Positions 37,288 to 46,074 of a stretch of DNA of 64,000 nt are shown here, in pieces. Position 1 is the first letter of the stretch, and every line of letters begins with the position of its first letter. The DNA comes from Leptolyngbyaceae cyanobacterium (GTDB lineage: Bacteria; Cyanobacteriota; Cyanobacteriia; Cyanobacteriales; Aerosakkonemataceae), in NCBI GenBank assembly GCA_036703985.1, contig DATNQN010000084.1, positions 1 to 64,000 of the forward strand, in the 5' to 3' direction. The notes under the pieces are model-generated. The model was not told the DNA's origin and made no database searches. It worked only from the letters and a program-made list of their open reading frames with translations. A program made the position numbers and the translations under genes.

Positions 37288-37630
37288 AGCCCCCATAGGC
37301 AATTCGCTAACAGTATCTTCTCTACTCTTATATTTTTAGCCCGACTGTTAGCCTGAAAGCTAGCGATCGGGTTTAATGTTTGCGACTGAGAGTAGGTGTC
37401 ATTTTTAAAGTAAGTAAATTTTTACCTGAAAGCGTTACCATAAAAAGGCTTGAGTGCGATCGGCCTGAAAATTGGCGGTCGCAACCTCTGGAATACTTGC
37501 CCTGATTGACTTGTAGCTCCCAATCGTTGAATAGGTATTTACAAGCTGATGGCTGAAATGCTACTTTTAGTATTGTCAGTCGCAAGCGTACCTTGAAAAC
37601 TTCATATAGTAAGCGTTTCAGCCGTTGGCG
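37288..37630 (+). promoter_or_regulatory. Probable leader of CRISPR array 2
   Basis: No gene is credible here. It precedes the first repeat, and the repeats end in ATTGAAAC, so crRNA transcription should run rightwards from this stretch. A perfect promoter was not found. Confidence 0.45.
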
Positions 37631-40174
37631 GTTGCAACTAAATTGAATCCCTATTAGGGATTGAAACTACGATTCTCGTTATGAAAATTACAGTATTTTC
37701 TCGTTGCAACTAAATTGAATCCCTATTAGGGATTGAAACATCTCTTTTAAAAGCTTTATCAACCTTCACTAATTGCTTTGTTGCAACTAAATTGAATCCC
37801 TATTAGGGATTGAAACTTACGAAGGGAACAATAAAATAACGTAAAACAATTTGTTGCAACTAAATTGAATCCCTATTAGGGATTGAAACGTTCCGGTGAT
37901 TCTTGTATGACTGCTTCTGCTACGTTGCAACTAAATTGAATCCCTATTAGGGATTGAAACCCTCCCACAATTACCGTAGAAATACTTATTCCCTTTTGTT
38001 GCAACTAAATTGAATCCCTATTAGGGATTGAAACGGTGGGCATATTTTGAGGATATTGCTCTGACCGAAGTTGCAACTAAATTGAATCCCTATTAGGGAT
38101 TGAAACGCTATAAAATTCGCGAAGTTAGGGGCGTTGCTGTTGCAACTAAATTGAATCCCTATTAGGGATTGAAACGCAGCAATCGCCTTTTCATCAAGCA
38201 CAATCTGAGGGTTGCAACTAAATTGAATCCCTATTAGGGATTGAAACAATGATAGATTCATCCTGATGATTTTTGGAATAGGAAGCTAGTTGCAACTAAA
38301 TTGAATCCCTATTAGGGATTGAAACGATCGATCAAAAGGCCAGAATCTCGTAGATATTGCAAAGTTGCAACTAAATTGAATCCCTATTAGGGATTGAAAC
38401 GAATGCTAAAAACGGCTGCTGCACTCCCCTTGGCAGCAACGTTGCAACTAAATTGAATCCCTATTAGGGATTGAAACAAGAAACGCTTACAACAGGCTTA
38501 TGGCCTCAGCGTTGCAACTAAATTGAATCCCTATTAGGGATTGAAACTTGCTAGTGCCTGCGGGTGCGTCGGTTTTTTCGGTTGCAACTAAATTGAATCC
38601 CTATTAGGGATTGAAACAACGATCTGGCCTTAGTTTTGCTACCAAATTTGCTGTTGCAACTAAATTGAATCCCTATTAGGGATTGAAACTTGTTGTTGGT
38701 TTTTCGAGGACTCAAGGATTTAGAGGTTGCAACTAAATTGAATCCCTATTAGGGATTGAAACATTATGCTGGTCTGGTTTCAGAAAAAGAAGTACGTTGC
38801 AACTAAATTGAATCCCTATTAGGGATTGAAACACATAAGAAATTGGGGCGTTCGATGCGCTCTAGTGTTGCAACTAAATTGAATCCCTATTAGGGATTGA
38901 AACATATCAAGCAAGTCGTTCCCGCCCCTGGTGGCAGTTGCAACTAAATTGAATCCCTATTAGGGATTGAAACCAGATTATTCGCGGAACTGGAGGTCGG
39001 ACACGGGGTTGCAACTAAATTGAATCCCTATTAGGGATTGAAACTTATCATCTGCCTTAGCAGCCGATACCGCAGCTTTAGCAAGTTGCAACTAAATTGA
39101 ATCCCTATTAGGGATTGAAACCCTAATCATTCTCTTCCAGATTATCCTTCCGCTGTTGCAACTAAATTGAATCCCTATTAGGGATTGAAACTTTGAAGAT
39201 GACATGAGTGCTGGACTAGATTATGGGTTGCAACTAAATTGAATCCCTATTAGGGATTGAAACAGATTGAAAGCTTCTGAATCGGCTAGTTTAGCTGGCA
39301 GAGGTTGCAACTAAATTGAATCCCTATTAGGGATTGAAACCAGGATTTACAATCAGTCCGATGCAGCAAAAAAGTTGCAACTAAATTGAATCCCTATTAG
39401 GGATTGAAACGTTTGTCAGCCTCAATTTTATCTTCTAGCTGTTGTTTTTTGTTGCAACTAAATTGAATCCCTATTAGGGATTGAAACCCTGATTTTGGTG
39501 CTGGGTTTGGGGAATGCAATAGCCGATCGATGTTGCAACTAAATTGAATCACGATATCCCGTTGCAACTAAATTGAATCCCTATTAGGGATTGAAACTCG
39601 CGCTATACCTGGCTAAATCTTCCTGGGTGTAGTTGCAACTAAATTGAATCCCTATTAGGGATTGAAACACCAAAGGATTGATAGACAGCGTATAAAGTAG
39701 CAGTTGCAACTAAATTGAATCCCTATTAGGGATTGAAACCAGGGCGGAGAGCAGGCTGGAACTATCGCGGAAGTGTTGCAACTAAATTGAATCCCTATTA
39801 GGGATTGAAACTTTTCGACCTTTGGGTGACATATTTTAATTTTCGTTGCAACTAAATTGAATCCCTATTAGGGATTGAAACTTTGTTGCTCTAATTCTCC
39901 CTCCAACGTGCGTTTTAAGTTGCAACTAAATTGAATCCCTATTAGGGATTGAAACGCGAATTGATAAATTACTCCAGCTTCACACTGGTGTTGCAACTAA
40001 ATTGAATCCCTATTAGGGATTGAAACAACCAGTTCGATCCGCTTCTCCTCTTCCTTCTCCATCGCGTTGCAACTAAATTGAATCCCTATTAGGGATTGAA
40101 ACGCTGCACCTGCATCTGAAAGCCAGGAAGATTTTGAGTTGCAACTAAATTGAATCCCTATTAGGGATTGAAAC
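37631..40174 (+). CRISPR. CRISPR array 2: 35 full repeats of 37 bp plus one truncated
   Basis: Repeats begin GTTGCAACTAAATTGAATC and end TATTAGGGATTGAAAC; AATCCCT and AGGGATT form a 7-bp stem. I count 35 full copies, from 37631 to 40138 (last ends 40174), all apparently identical. One extra unit at 39532-39550 has only the first 19 bases and is followed by just 10 bases (39551-39560) before the next full repeat. Other spacers are 32-44 bp, mostly 33-40. No cas gene is in the window. The repeat differs from that of array 1, so a different effector or Cas6 is expected. The antitoxin gene starts 126 bases after the end. Confidence 0.98.
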
Positions 40175-40232
40175 AAAAGAGAAAACCAGCAGATAAGCCC
40201 GCAGATAAGCATCGCGTTCGATCAGTTTCCTG

Positions 40233-40261
40233 TTGACATCTCAAAGCTTTGTATATACGAT
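40233..40261 (+). promoter_or_regulatory. Candidate promoter of the DUF1778/GNAT toxin-antitoxin pair
   Basis: TTGACA (40233-40238), a 17-base gap and TACGAT (40256-40261) fit a sigma-70 type promoter. It lies 40 bases before the antitoxin ATG. Short GTAAACTA/TAACTACAT words nearby could be antitoxin-binding sites, which is only a guess. Confidence 0.5.
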
Positions 40262-40300
40262 GTAACTACATAAATAAAATAATTGTTAAAGTAAACTATC

Positions 40301-40591
40301 ATGGCAATTTTAAATAAAAAAACAAAGGCTAAACGCTCTGAACTAGTCAATATGAGGATTGAGCCAAATCAACTCGATCTCATAGATACTGCTGCCAGCC
40401 TCTGTGGTAAGAGCCGAACTGCTTTTATACTGGATGCTGCACACTTAGCAGCGCAGCAAGCGTTGTTAGAACAAAGATTGTTTATTCTTAACGATGAACA
40501 ATGGGAAGCCTTCAACAAAGCTCTTGACGCCCCTCCCGCGAAAAATGAAAAACTGCGCCAATTACTTCAAGCAAAAGCCCCTTGGGAGTAA
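40301..40591 (+). CDS. DUF1778 (TacA-like) antitoxin
   Basis: A 96-aa protein with an N-terminal ribbon-helix-helix (ELVNMRIEPNQLDLIDTAAS, then GKSRTAFILDAA) that binds DNA as a dimer, and a C-terminal part (LNDEQWEAFNKALDAPPA) that in the TacA family wraps around the acetyltransferase toxin. This is the expected antitoxin of a class of tRNA-acetylating toxin-antitoxin pairs. It should repress its own operon together with the toxin. The toxin gene follows after 11 bases. It lies directly after CRISPR array 2. Confidence 0.92.
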   Translation: MAILNKKTKAKRSELVNMRIEPNQLDLIDTAASLCGKSRTAFILDAAHLAAQQALLEQRLFILNDEQWEAFNKALDAPPAKNEKLRQLLQAKAPWE

Positions 40592-40602
40592 TTATCGTTT
40601 CA

Positions 40603-41100
40603 ATGAAATACAGCCCCCCAGAGCACATTCAACCGACACACGATTTAACAGAATTCGACTGTGGTAAACCTCTTCTAAATAACTGGTTGAGGAAACAAGC
40701 TCTCAAAAATGAGAAAGAGAGAGTATCCCGGACTTACGTTGTCTGTTGTGAGGGGAAAGTGGTGGCATACTACAGCATAGCTAGTGGCAGCGTTATCCAC
40801 TCTCAAGTTCCTAACAAGATCAAGAGAAATACGCCAGATCCCATTCCGGTTATGATTTTAGGTAAGCTTGCGGTTGATGTTAACCATGCTGGGAAAGGAC
40901 TTGGTAAGAGCTTAGTCAAAGATGCAGCACAGCGTATTTTACAAGCGTCTGAAATTGTTGGCATCAGAGCTATTTTAATCCATGCACTTGATGAGGACGC
41001 CCAAAAATTCTACGTAGAAAAGTGCGGTTTCACACCTTCTCCAGTTAACCCTCTACTCCTCTTGATTTCGCTGAAAGAGGTACAAGAAAACCTCGTCTAA
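40603..41100 (+). CDS. GNAT acetyltransferase toxin (TacT-like)
   Basis: About 165 aa. The start KYSPPEHIQPTHDLTEFDCG and NNWLRKQALKNEKERVSRTYV match TacT-type toxins, and the acetyl-CoA loop is VNHAGKGLGKSLVKDA (Q/R-x-x-G-x-G/A pattern); FYVEKCGF is the conserved end. Such toxins acetylate aminoacyl-tRNA and block translation. I use ATG 40603; a TTG at 40582 would overlap the antitoxin. The GGGAG at 40584-40588 is a little far from the ATG (14 bases), so coupling to antitoxin translation is likely. Confidence 0.92.
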   Translation: MKYSPPEHIQPTHDLTEFDCGKPLLNNWLRKQALKNEKERVSRTYVVCCEGKVVAYYSIASGSVIHSQVPNKIKRNTPDPIPVMILGKLAVDVNHAGKGLGKSLVKDAAQRILQASEIVGIRAILIHALDEDAQKFYVEKCGFTPSPVNPLLLLISLKEVQENLV

Positions 41101-41185
41101 AATCCTTAAATCCCGATCCTGATAGGGAATTGAGTACAAAGCAAATAACAATCCCATACCCTATACCCAATTCCCAATTCCCAAC

Positions 41186-41752
41186 TTAAGTTTCTGATTG
41201 CAATTGCGCCCTAGCTTGATTGCGACGACGAATTTTGCCATAGATTTGAAAAGTAGCAATCATCGCCACAATTAGCAAAACAATACTTAAAATAGCCGAG
41301 TTAACAGGTAAGCTATTCTTAAACACGGCTAGCAGAACAATCATTACTAAAAGTACGCTAGGCAGTTCGTTCAAAGCCCTAAATTGCTTGCTAGTCCATA
41401 GGCATTTTTCTGCTGCTAATCGTTTGATTAGCCAACCGCATAAAAAGTGATAACCAATTAAAACAACTACCAAACCCAACTTGAAGTGTAACCAGCCATC
41501 TTTTAGCACATCAGGTTCGGTGGTGATGAGTGCGATCGCCATTGCTGCCGTCAAAATCAATCCCGGCGTGGTAATAAAATTGTAAAGGCGTTTTTCCATC
41601 AACTCATATTGCTGCTTGAGAATGGTAGAAGCTGGTTCTGGTTTGTCTTTTGCTTCAGCGTGGTAAACAAACAAGCGTACTAGGTAAAATAACCCAGAGA
41701 ACCACACGACAATCCCAACTAAGTGAAATGTTTTATACCAGAAATAAGCCAT
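41186..41752 (-). CDS. hemJ: Protoporphyrinogen IX oxidase HemJ
   Basis: A 188-aa protein with four to five membrane segments, matching HemJ, the protoporphyrinogen oxidase of cyanobacteria (Synechocystis slr1790 type), which makes protoporphyrin IX for heme and chlorophyll. FHLVGIVVWFSGLFYLVRLFVYH carries the conserved His residues that in the family bind heme; KLGLVVVLIGYHFLCG is another membrane helix. Family resemblance to DUF2214/CopD-like proteins is known, but length and motifs favour HemJ. It is transcribed in the same direction as hemN, which lies 211 bases upstream. Confidence 0.88.
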   Translation of the reverse strand: MAYFWYKTFHLVGIVVWFSGLFYLVRLFVYHAEAKDKPEPASTILKQQYELMEKRLYNFITTPGLILTAAMAIALITTEPDVLKDGWLHFKLGLVVVLIGYHFLCGWLIKRLAAEKCLWTSKQFRALNELPSVLLVMIVLLAVFKNSLPVNSAILSIVLLIVAMIATFQIYGKIRRRNQARAQLQSET

Positions 41753-41774
41753 GATTGTTATGTTTTGCTAAATA

Positions 41775-41806
41775 GTAGGGTGCGTTAACGCAGTGTAACG
41801 CACCAC
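41775..41806. repeat. Dispersed GTGCGTTA inverted repeat (copy 2)
   Basis: GTAGGGTGCGTTA and TAACGCACCAC are inverted arms with a short loop. The opposite-sense copy is at 4605-4644. Confidence 0.6.
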
Positions 41807-41894
41807 ATATTACCAAATTTCTTGCCTCAGATCTTGCACTTGGGCTAGAAATCGGGTTTCTCAAGTTTTGTTGACAATGATGCCGATTGTATTT

Positions 41895-41958
41895 GTTTGT
41901 AGTAAGGACTTTAGTCCTTATTCATCTATCAGAAAGGACTGAAGTCCTTACTACGAAC
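41895..41958. repeat. AGGACT..AGTCCT dispersed repeat (copy 3)
   Basis: GTTTGTAGTAAGGACTTTAG and CTGAAGTCCTTACTACGAAC are long inverted arms. The element is just after hemN, between hemN and hemJ, and may reduce read-through between them. Confidence 0.7.
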
Positions 41959-41962
41959 GAAA

Positions 41963-43348
41963 TCAAATTGTTCTAGAAAGTCTTTTTTCCGTTCTAGTTT
42001 CCATGTGAGTATCGAACACCATTGCAATATTTCTGACTAAAAGCCTACCAATTTCAGTGACGATAATTGCATGGGGAGTTATTTTAACCAATCCATCTTC
42101 TTCTAGAGGTTTTAAAGCTTCTAGTTCCGGATAAAAATAGTCATCAAAATCGATGTAATACTTTTCTTCGATTTCTTCTTTGTGTAATTCAAAGTGCGAC
42201 ATAATTCTCATGATGACATCTCGCCGGAGAATGTCAGCACGACTTAATTTGACACCTTTACTAATTGGTAAAACACCCGAACTCACAGCTTGGTAATAAT
42301 CTTTTAAGTGCTTGTGGTTTTGGGCGTAGGCATCGTTTAGCATACTGATGGATGTTGCGCCAAAAGCAAACAATTCCGTTTCTGGTTGAGTAGTATAGCC
42401 TTGGAAATTGCGTTTGAGGGTGCGATTTCGTTGCGCGATCGCTAATTCATCATTCGGTTTTGCAAAATGATCCATTCCTATATAGACATAACCACGATCG
42501 GTAAGTTCTTGAATAGTCATTTTGAGGATTTCTAGCTTTTCTTGGGGTGGCGGCAAAGTTTCCACAGCAATATTTTTTTGCGCTGCTTTCATCCAAGGTA
42601 CGTAAGCGAAATTAAAAACAGCGATGCGATCGGGGTTTAATTTAATCGTTTTTCTTACCGTGTCTTCAAATGTTGACAAATTTTGATAAGGTAAACCATA
42701 AATCAAATCGACGTTCACGCTTTCAAAACCCGCTTCCTTAATCCAACTCATTACGTCAAACAGTAACTTCTCTGGTTGAATTCGGTTGACGGCTTCTTGC
42801 ACTCTGGGGTTAAAATCTTGAATGCCAAAACTAATTCGATTAAACCCAAGGGAACGGAGAAAGAAAATATAATTTCTGTCTACATAGCGGGGATTAATTT
42901 CGATAGAAACTTCGGCTTGTGAATCTAATGGAAAATTTTCGTTGATGTTTTCCCAAAGTAATTCGACTTGTGGCAAAGTGAGGTAGTTAGGCGTTCCCCC
43001 GCCCCAGTGGAGTTGAATTACTTTTTTATCCCGATTAATTAATTGGGATGTCTGCTTAATTTCTTGATATAGATGTTCTAAATAAGGAATGGCAATATTT
43101 TTATTGTTAGAAACTACGACATTACAACCACAAAAATAACAAGCGCTTTGGCAGAAAGGAATGTGAAAGTAAAGAGAAAGTGGCGAATTTCTTTCATTAG
43201 AAGCTTTAATAGCAAATCGGAAGTCTGACTCGGTAAACTCTTCTGTTAATTCCGTCGCCGCTGGATAGCTAGTATATCTAGGTGCTGGAGTATCGTATTT
43301 TTTAATTAAATCCAAGTCAAAATAAACGTTTTGGGTAGCGAACGCCAT
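41963..43348 (-). CDS. hemN: Oxygen-independent coproporphyrinogen III oxidase
   Basis: A 461-aa radical-SAM enzyme converting coproporphyrinogen III to protoporphyrinogen IX without oxygen. The CX3CX2C cluster is in PFCQSACYFCGCNVVVS, preceded by LYFHIPFC; GGGTPNYL and SVNVDLIYGLPYQ are typical. The HemN_C region (FGATSISMLNDAYAQN) is full length, so this is true HemN and not HemW. Start ATG 43348 has GGAGG eight bases before it; a longer frame from 43411 would include part of a repeat. It is used under low oxygen, and sits about 5 kb from the D1' psbA gene. Confidence 0.96.
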   Translation of the reverse strand: MAFATQNVYFDLDLIKKYDTPAPRYTSYPAATELTEEFTESDFRFAIKASNERNSPLSLYFHIPFCQSACYFCGCNVVVSNNKNIAIPYLEHLYQEIKQTSQLINRDKKVIQLHWGGGTPNYLTLPQVELLWENINENFPLDSQAEVSIEINPRYVDRNYIFFLRSLGFNRISFGIQDFNPRVQEAVNRIQPEKLLFDVMSWIKEAGFESVNVDLIYGLPYQNLSTFEDTVRKTIKLNPDRIAVFNFAYVPWMKAAQKNIAVETLPPPQEKLEILKMTIQELTDRGYVYIGMDHFAKPNDELAIAQRNRTLKRNFQGYTTQPETELFAFGATSISMLNDAYAQNHKHLKDYYQAVSSGVLPISKGVKLSRADILRRDVIMRIMSHFELHKEEIEEKYYIDFDDYFYPELEALKPLEEDGLVKITPHAIIVTEIGRLLVRNIAMVFDTHMETRTEKRLSRTI

Positions 43349-43398
43349 TAAAATTGCCTCCAATAACCAGTTTTCGGTTAATATTTCCAAAAAATTCT

Positions 43399-43484
43399 CT
43401 ATAGCAATCAAAAATGATTGTTTTCGCTCCTCTTTAGCGTGGCTTTTGGCTTAAAAAACCATCAATCAAATCTGATTGCTATAG
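43399..43484. repeat. Inverted-repeat element with CTATAGCAATCA ends
   Basis: CTATAGCAATCAAAAATGAT (43399 on) and ATCAAATCTGATTGCTATAG (to 43484) are 22-bp inverted ends with three mismatches. The element lies 50 bases upstream of hemN and could carry or disturb its promoter. Only one copy is obvious in the window. Confidence 0.7.
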
Positions 43485-43758
43485 ATCGTGAAACAGGGTA
43501 TGTGGACAACGTTTTCCGATCGGTGTTAGCAAATTATGGCAATATCTGAATTTTCAATCGATACGCTATGTTTGCCACTTCTCCTTTCTGAAAACATTTC
43601 ATGAAAACTATACAACGTTTAATAGCTGTTTGGCTATATACTGCTTAATATTAGTTAACAAAGGATGAAGTCTGAAGGATAAAGGATGAATTTAGAATTC
43701 TCTAAGTAAGTTATTTATCTATCTCCCCACCTCCCCATCTCCCCATCCCCCCATCCCT
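43485..43758. other. Intergenic region before hemN with CCCCATC tandem repeats
   Basis: Together with the element at 43399-43484, this makes about 410 bases with no gene between hemN and the pentapeptide gene. At 43726-43757 there is a tandem run of CTCCCCAT and CCCCATC units, matching in style the runs at 1-31 and 17516. Nothing else is recognised. Confidence 0.5.
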
Positions 43759-44487
43759 TCACTCATGAACGCTACCATCTGGCATAATTGCGCCTTTTAA
43801 ATTAACGTCGCTGAGAATAGTTTCAGTTAAATCTGCGCCTCTTAGATCGGCATTCTGTAACAGGACCCCTGTCAAATCGGCGTAGCTAAGATCTGCTCCT
43901 TGTAAACTAGCTTCGCGTAAATCAGTTTGATAAAATTTGGTGGTTCCCCAAACTCTTAAAATAGCGCGGCAGAGTTTTGCGCCATCCAGATTAGCGCGAC
44001 GTAGCATCGCACCGCTGAGATTTGCATAGCAGAGATCCGCACCTTTGAAAATTGCGTATCCCAAATCGGTTTGTTGATCGGAATTGGGACGAAAATCTGC
44101 TTCAAATAACATTGCATTAGTAAAGTTAGCGCTGTTTAAATTTGCGCCATTCAAACAAGCTTTGCCGAGTTTAGCTTCTATTAAAGAGGCTTGAATGATT
44201 TTGGCACCGCTTAAATCGGCTTCCCGCAATTGAGCGCGATCGAGATTTGCTTCTGTTAAATCCGTTCCCCAAAGCAGACTTTCACTCAAGTTAGCTTCTT
44301 TCAGATTGGCTTTGCTTAAATTAGCGCGTCCCAATCTAACTTCTCGCAAGTCAGCTTGAGCGAGAGTAGTACCTGTAAAATTAACTTTAACTAAATCAGA
44401 ACCCCGCAAAATAGCCGCAGACAAATCTAGGTGAGAAAAATCTCTTTCTCCTGCCGCATATTTCTCTAAAATTTCTTTAATATCCAT
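43759..44487 (-). CDS. Pentapeptide repeat protein
   Basis: A 242-aa protein that is mostly tandem A(D/N)LXX pentapeptides: ANLSKANLKEANLSES, ADLSGAKIIQASLIEA, ADLSYADLTGVLLQNADLRG. These fold as a right-handed quadrilateral beta-helix. A short N-terminal helix (MDIKEILEKYAAGERDFSH) caps it. No signal peptide is present, so it is cytosolic. A short insertion (RPNSDQQTDLGY) interrupts the helix near residue 134. The role is unknown. It lies 218 bases after the flavin oxidoreductase gene on the same strand. Confidence 0.92.
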   Translation of the reverse strand: MDIKEILEKYAAGERDFSHLDLSAAILRGSDLVKVNFTGTTLAQADLREVRLGRANLSKANLKEANLSESLLWGTDLTEANLDRAQLREADLSGAKIIQASLIEAKLGKACLNGANLNSANFTNAMLFEADFRPNSDQQTDLGYAIFKGADLCYANLSGAMLRRANLDGAKLCRAILRVWGTTKFYQTDLREASLQGADLSYADLTGVLLQNADLRGADLTETILSDVNLKGAIMPDGSVHE

Positions 44488-44705
44488 ATTTTTATCTATT
44501 TTTGCCTACTTTTTTGAAACTGATACTGACTCCGCTATCAAAACCTCTTCTTCTGGGCGGTTCATCCAAAAAGAGGTTAACAAGCGCAAATTCTCCAATT
44601 TGGGAAATCTCCCCAACTCCCAAAGCCGGAAGTTGAGGAAAATCGCTAAGAATATTAGTTGTAGCAGAAATCCAGATCGGAAATACCAGTTTCTTGAGTT
44701 CTGAG

Positions 44706-45800
44706 TTAGGCTGCCACGGGAATCCCAACAGTAGCAGGCTGAGTTAATTCTGCCATCAGTTCGGCAACTGAGACAATGCGATCGGCCCTTCCCGCATTAG
44801 AGCTAGAAAAGATTAAACCATTTTCCACGTCTCCTGTGGCAGCCCGATCGAGTGCTTGAATCAAGCAGTAAGTTTCTTTACGATCGCGACAAAGGCAACT
44901 TTGCAAGCAATTGGCTACACAACGCCGTTCCAAATCTGCGGAATTAGCGATCGCTTTTTCGGCAAACTCGTTGCGAATGGCGCGTCCCGGTATCCCGATA
45001 GGACTGGGTACAATTGCTACATCTTCTGCACTCGCCCGCAGATGAAATTCCTTATAACGAATATCGGCATCGCACTCATCGGTAGTGATAAAGCGAGTGC
45101 CAATTTGTACGCCGCTAGCACCTAGCGCCAACATCCGATCGATATCGCCGCGATCCCAAATCCCGCCAGCCGCAATTACCGGAATCACCACACCCAATTC
45201 GCAGCGCAAGTAATGCACTAATTCTGGAATCACTTGTGCGATTTGCGGAGAATTGGTGCTGACGTGTCCCCCAGCGGTTTTGGAACACTGAACGATCAAG
45301 GCATCGGGAATGCGATCGTACTCCGTTTCCCAATGTTGGCAGATCTGTTTAGCGGCATCTACTGAGGGTACGATCGGCACCAGGGCCACATCTGGATAAT
45401 CTCTCGTATACTCTGGCACATCCAGCGGTAACCCCGCCCCCGTAATTATCACATCAGCCCCATTTTCTGCCGCAGTCCGCACCAAATCGCGATAATTTCG
45501 CGTAGCAATTAAAACATTCACTCCGATAATTCCATTGGGGCTGATGGCGCGAGCTTTTTGCAACTGTTCGATCAGCGCCAAACGATTAGCTTGAAAAAAG
45601 TTGATTTTGCGGCGATGAGAGTCTCCCATGAAGAACGGTGAATTCAGCCCTAAGCCAACTGTTGACATGACACCAATGCCACCTGCGTTAGCAACTGCTC
45701 CAGCTAAGTTTGCCCCAGATACGCGGGTAGCCATTGCACCCTGAACGATGGGATAACGGGCAACGTATTTTCCGATTTGCAGTGAGGGTAGAGTTTTCAT
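44706..45800 (-). CDS. NAD(P)H-dependent flavin oxidoreductase (nitronate monooxygenase-like)
   Basis: A 364-aa TIM-barrel flavoprotein of the 2-nitropropane dioxygenase/nitronate monooxygenase family. FMN-binding features: PIVQGAMATRVSGANLAGAV at the start, NVLIATRNYRDLV, KTAGGHVSTNS (active-site His in GGH), VIAAGGIWDRGDIDRMLALGASGVQ-like glycine loop, and IGTRFITTDEC. The C-terminal segment CVANCLQSCLCRDRKETYC has an unusual cluster of Cys, which could bind a metal or Fe-S cluster; that is inference. The true substrate is unknown. It is transcribed towards the pentapeptide gene. Confidence 0.9.
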   Translation of the reverse strand: MKTLPSLQIGKYVARYPIVQGAMATRVSGANLAGAVANAGGIGVMSTVGLGLNSPFFMGDSHRRKINFFQANRLALIEQLQKARAISPNGIIGVNVLIATRNYRDLVRTAAENGADVIITGAGLPLDVPEYTRDYPDVALVPIVPSVDAAKQICQHWETEYDRIPDALIVQCSKTAGGHVSTNSPQIAQVIPELVHYLRCELGVVIPVIAAGGIWDRGDIDRMLALGASGVQIGTRFITTDECDADIRYKEFHLRASAEDVAIVPSPIGIPGRAIRNEFAEKAIANSADLERRCVANCLQSCLCRDRKETYCLIQALDRAATGDVENGLIFSSSNAGRADRIVSVAELMAELTQPATVGIPVAA

Positions 45801-45982
45801 CCGTTACTTACTTAAGTTTTGCATGGTTATGAAGTGTAGCAGCAAAGTTCTTTTTTCCAAATCAATCCCGACTATTTTAGTCGCATTTGATAAAACTTAA
45901 GTAGGATAAGGGTTTCAGCGTTAAAGATTTTTGTATAGATAAATGAAAATAAGTTAATTTATGTAGCGTTTTGGATGAAAGC

Positions 45983-46074
45983 GACCTAACCCCCCCGACC
46001 CCCCTTCCCTACTAGGGAAGGGGGGAGTCAGATTACTCCCCTCGCCTTGTAGGAGAGGGGCTGGGGGAGAGGTC
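45983..46074. repeat. Double-hairpin G/C-rich repeat at the 3' end of the DUF3891 gene
   Basis: The element runs from GACCTAACCCCCC to GGGGGAGAGGTC; its GACC and GGTC ends are inverted. The TGA stop codon of the minus-strand DUF3891 gene is formed with the element's last bases, so the insertion point defines the protein's end. It belongs to the family at 19319 and 37202. Confidence 0.75.

Noticed and set aside
37986-40212. Minus-strand frames repeating FQSLIGIQFSCN within CRISPR array 2
   Set aside because: They are translations of the CRISPR repeats themselves; the period and composition are those of the array.
44492-44728. 78-aa minus-strand frame between the pentapeptide and flavin oxidoreductase genes
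   Set aside because: It overlaps the oxidoreductase end, has no ribosome site, and no family resemblance; kept out as probably non-coding.
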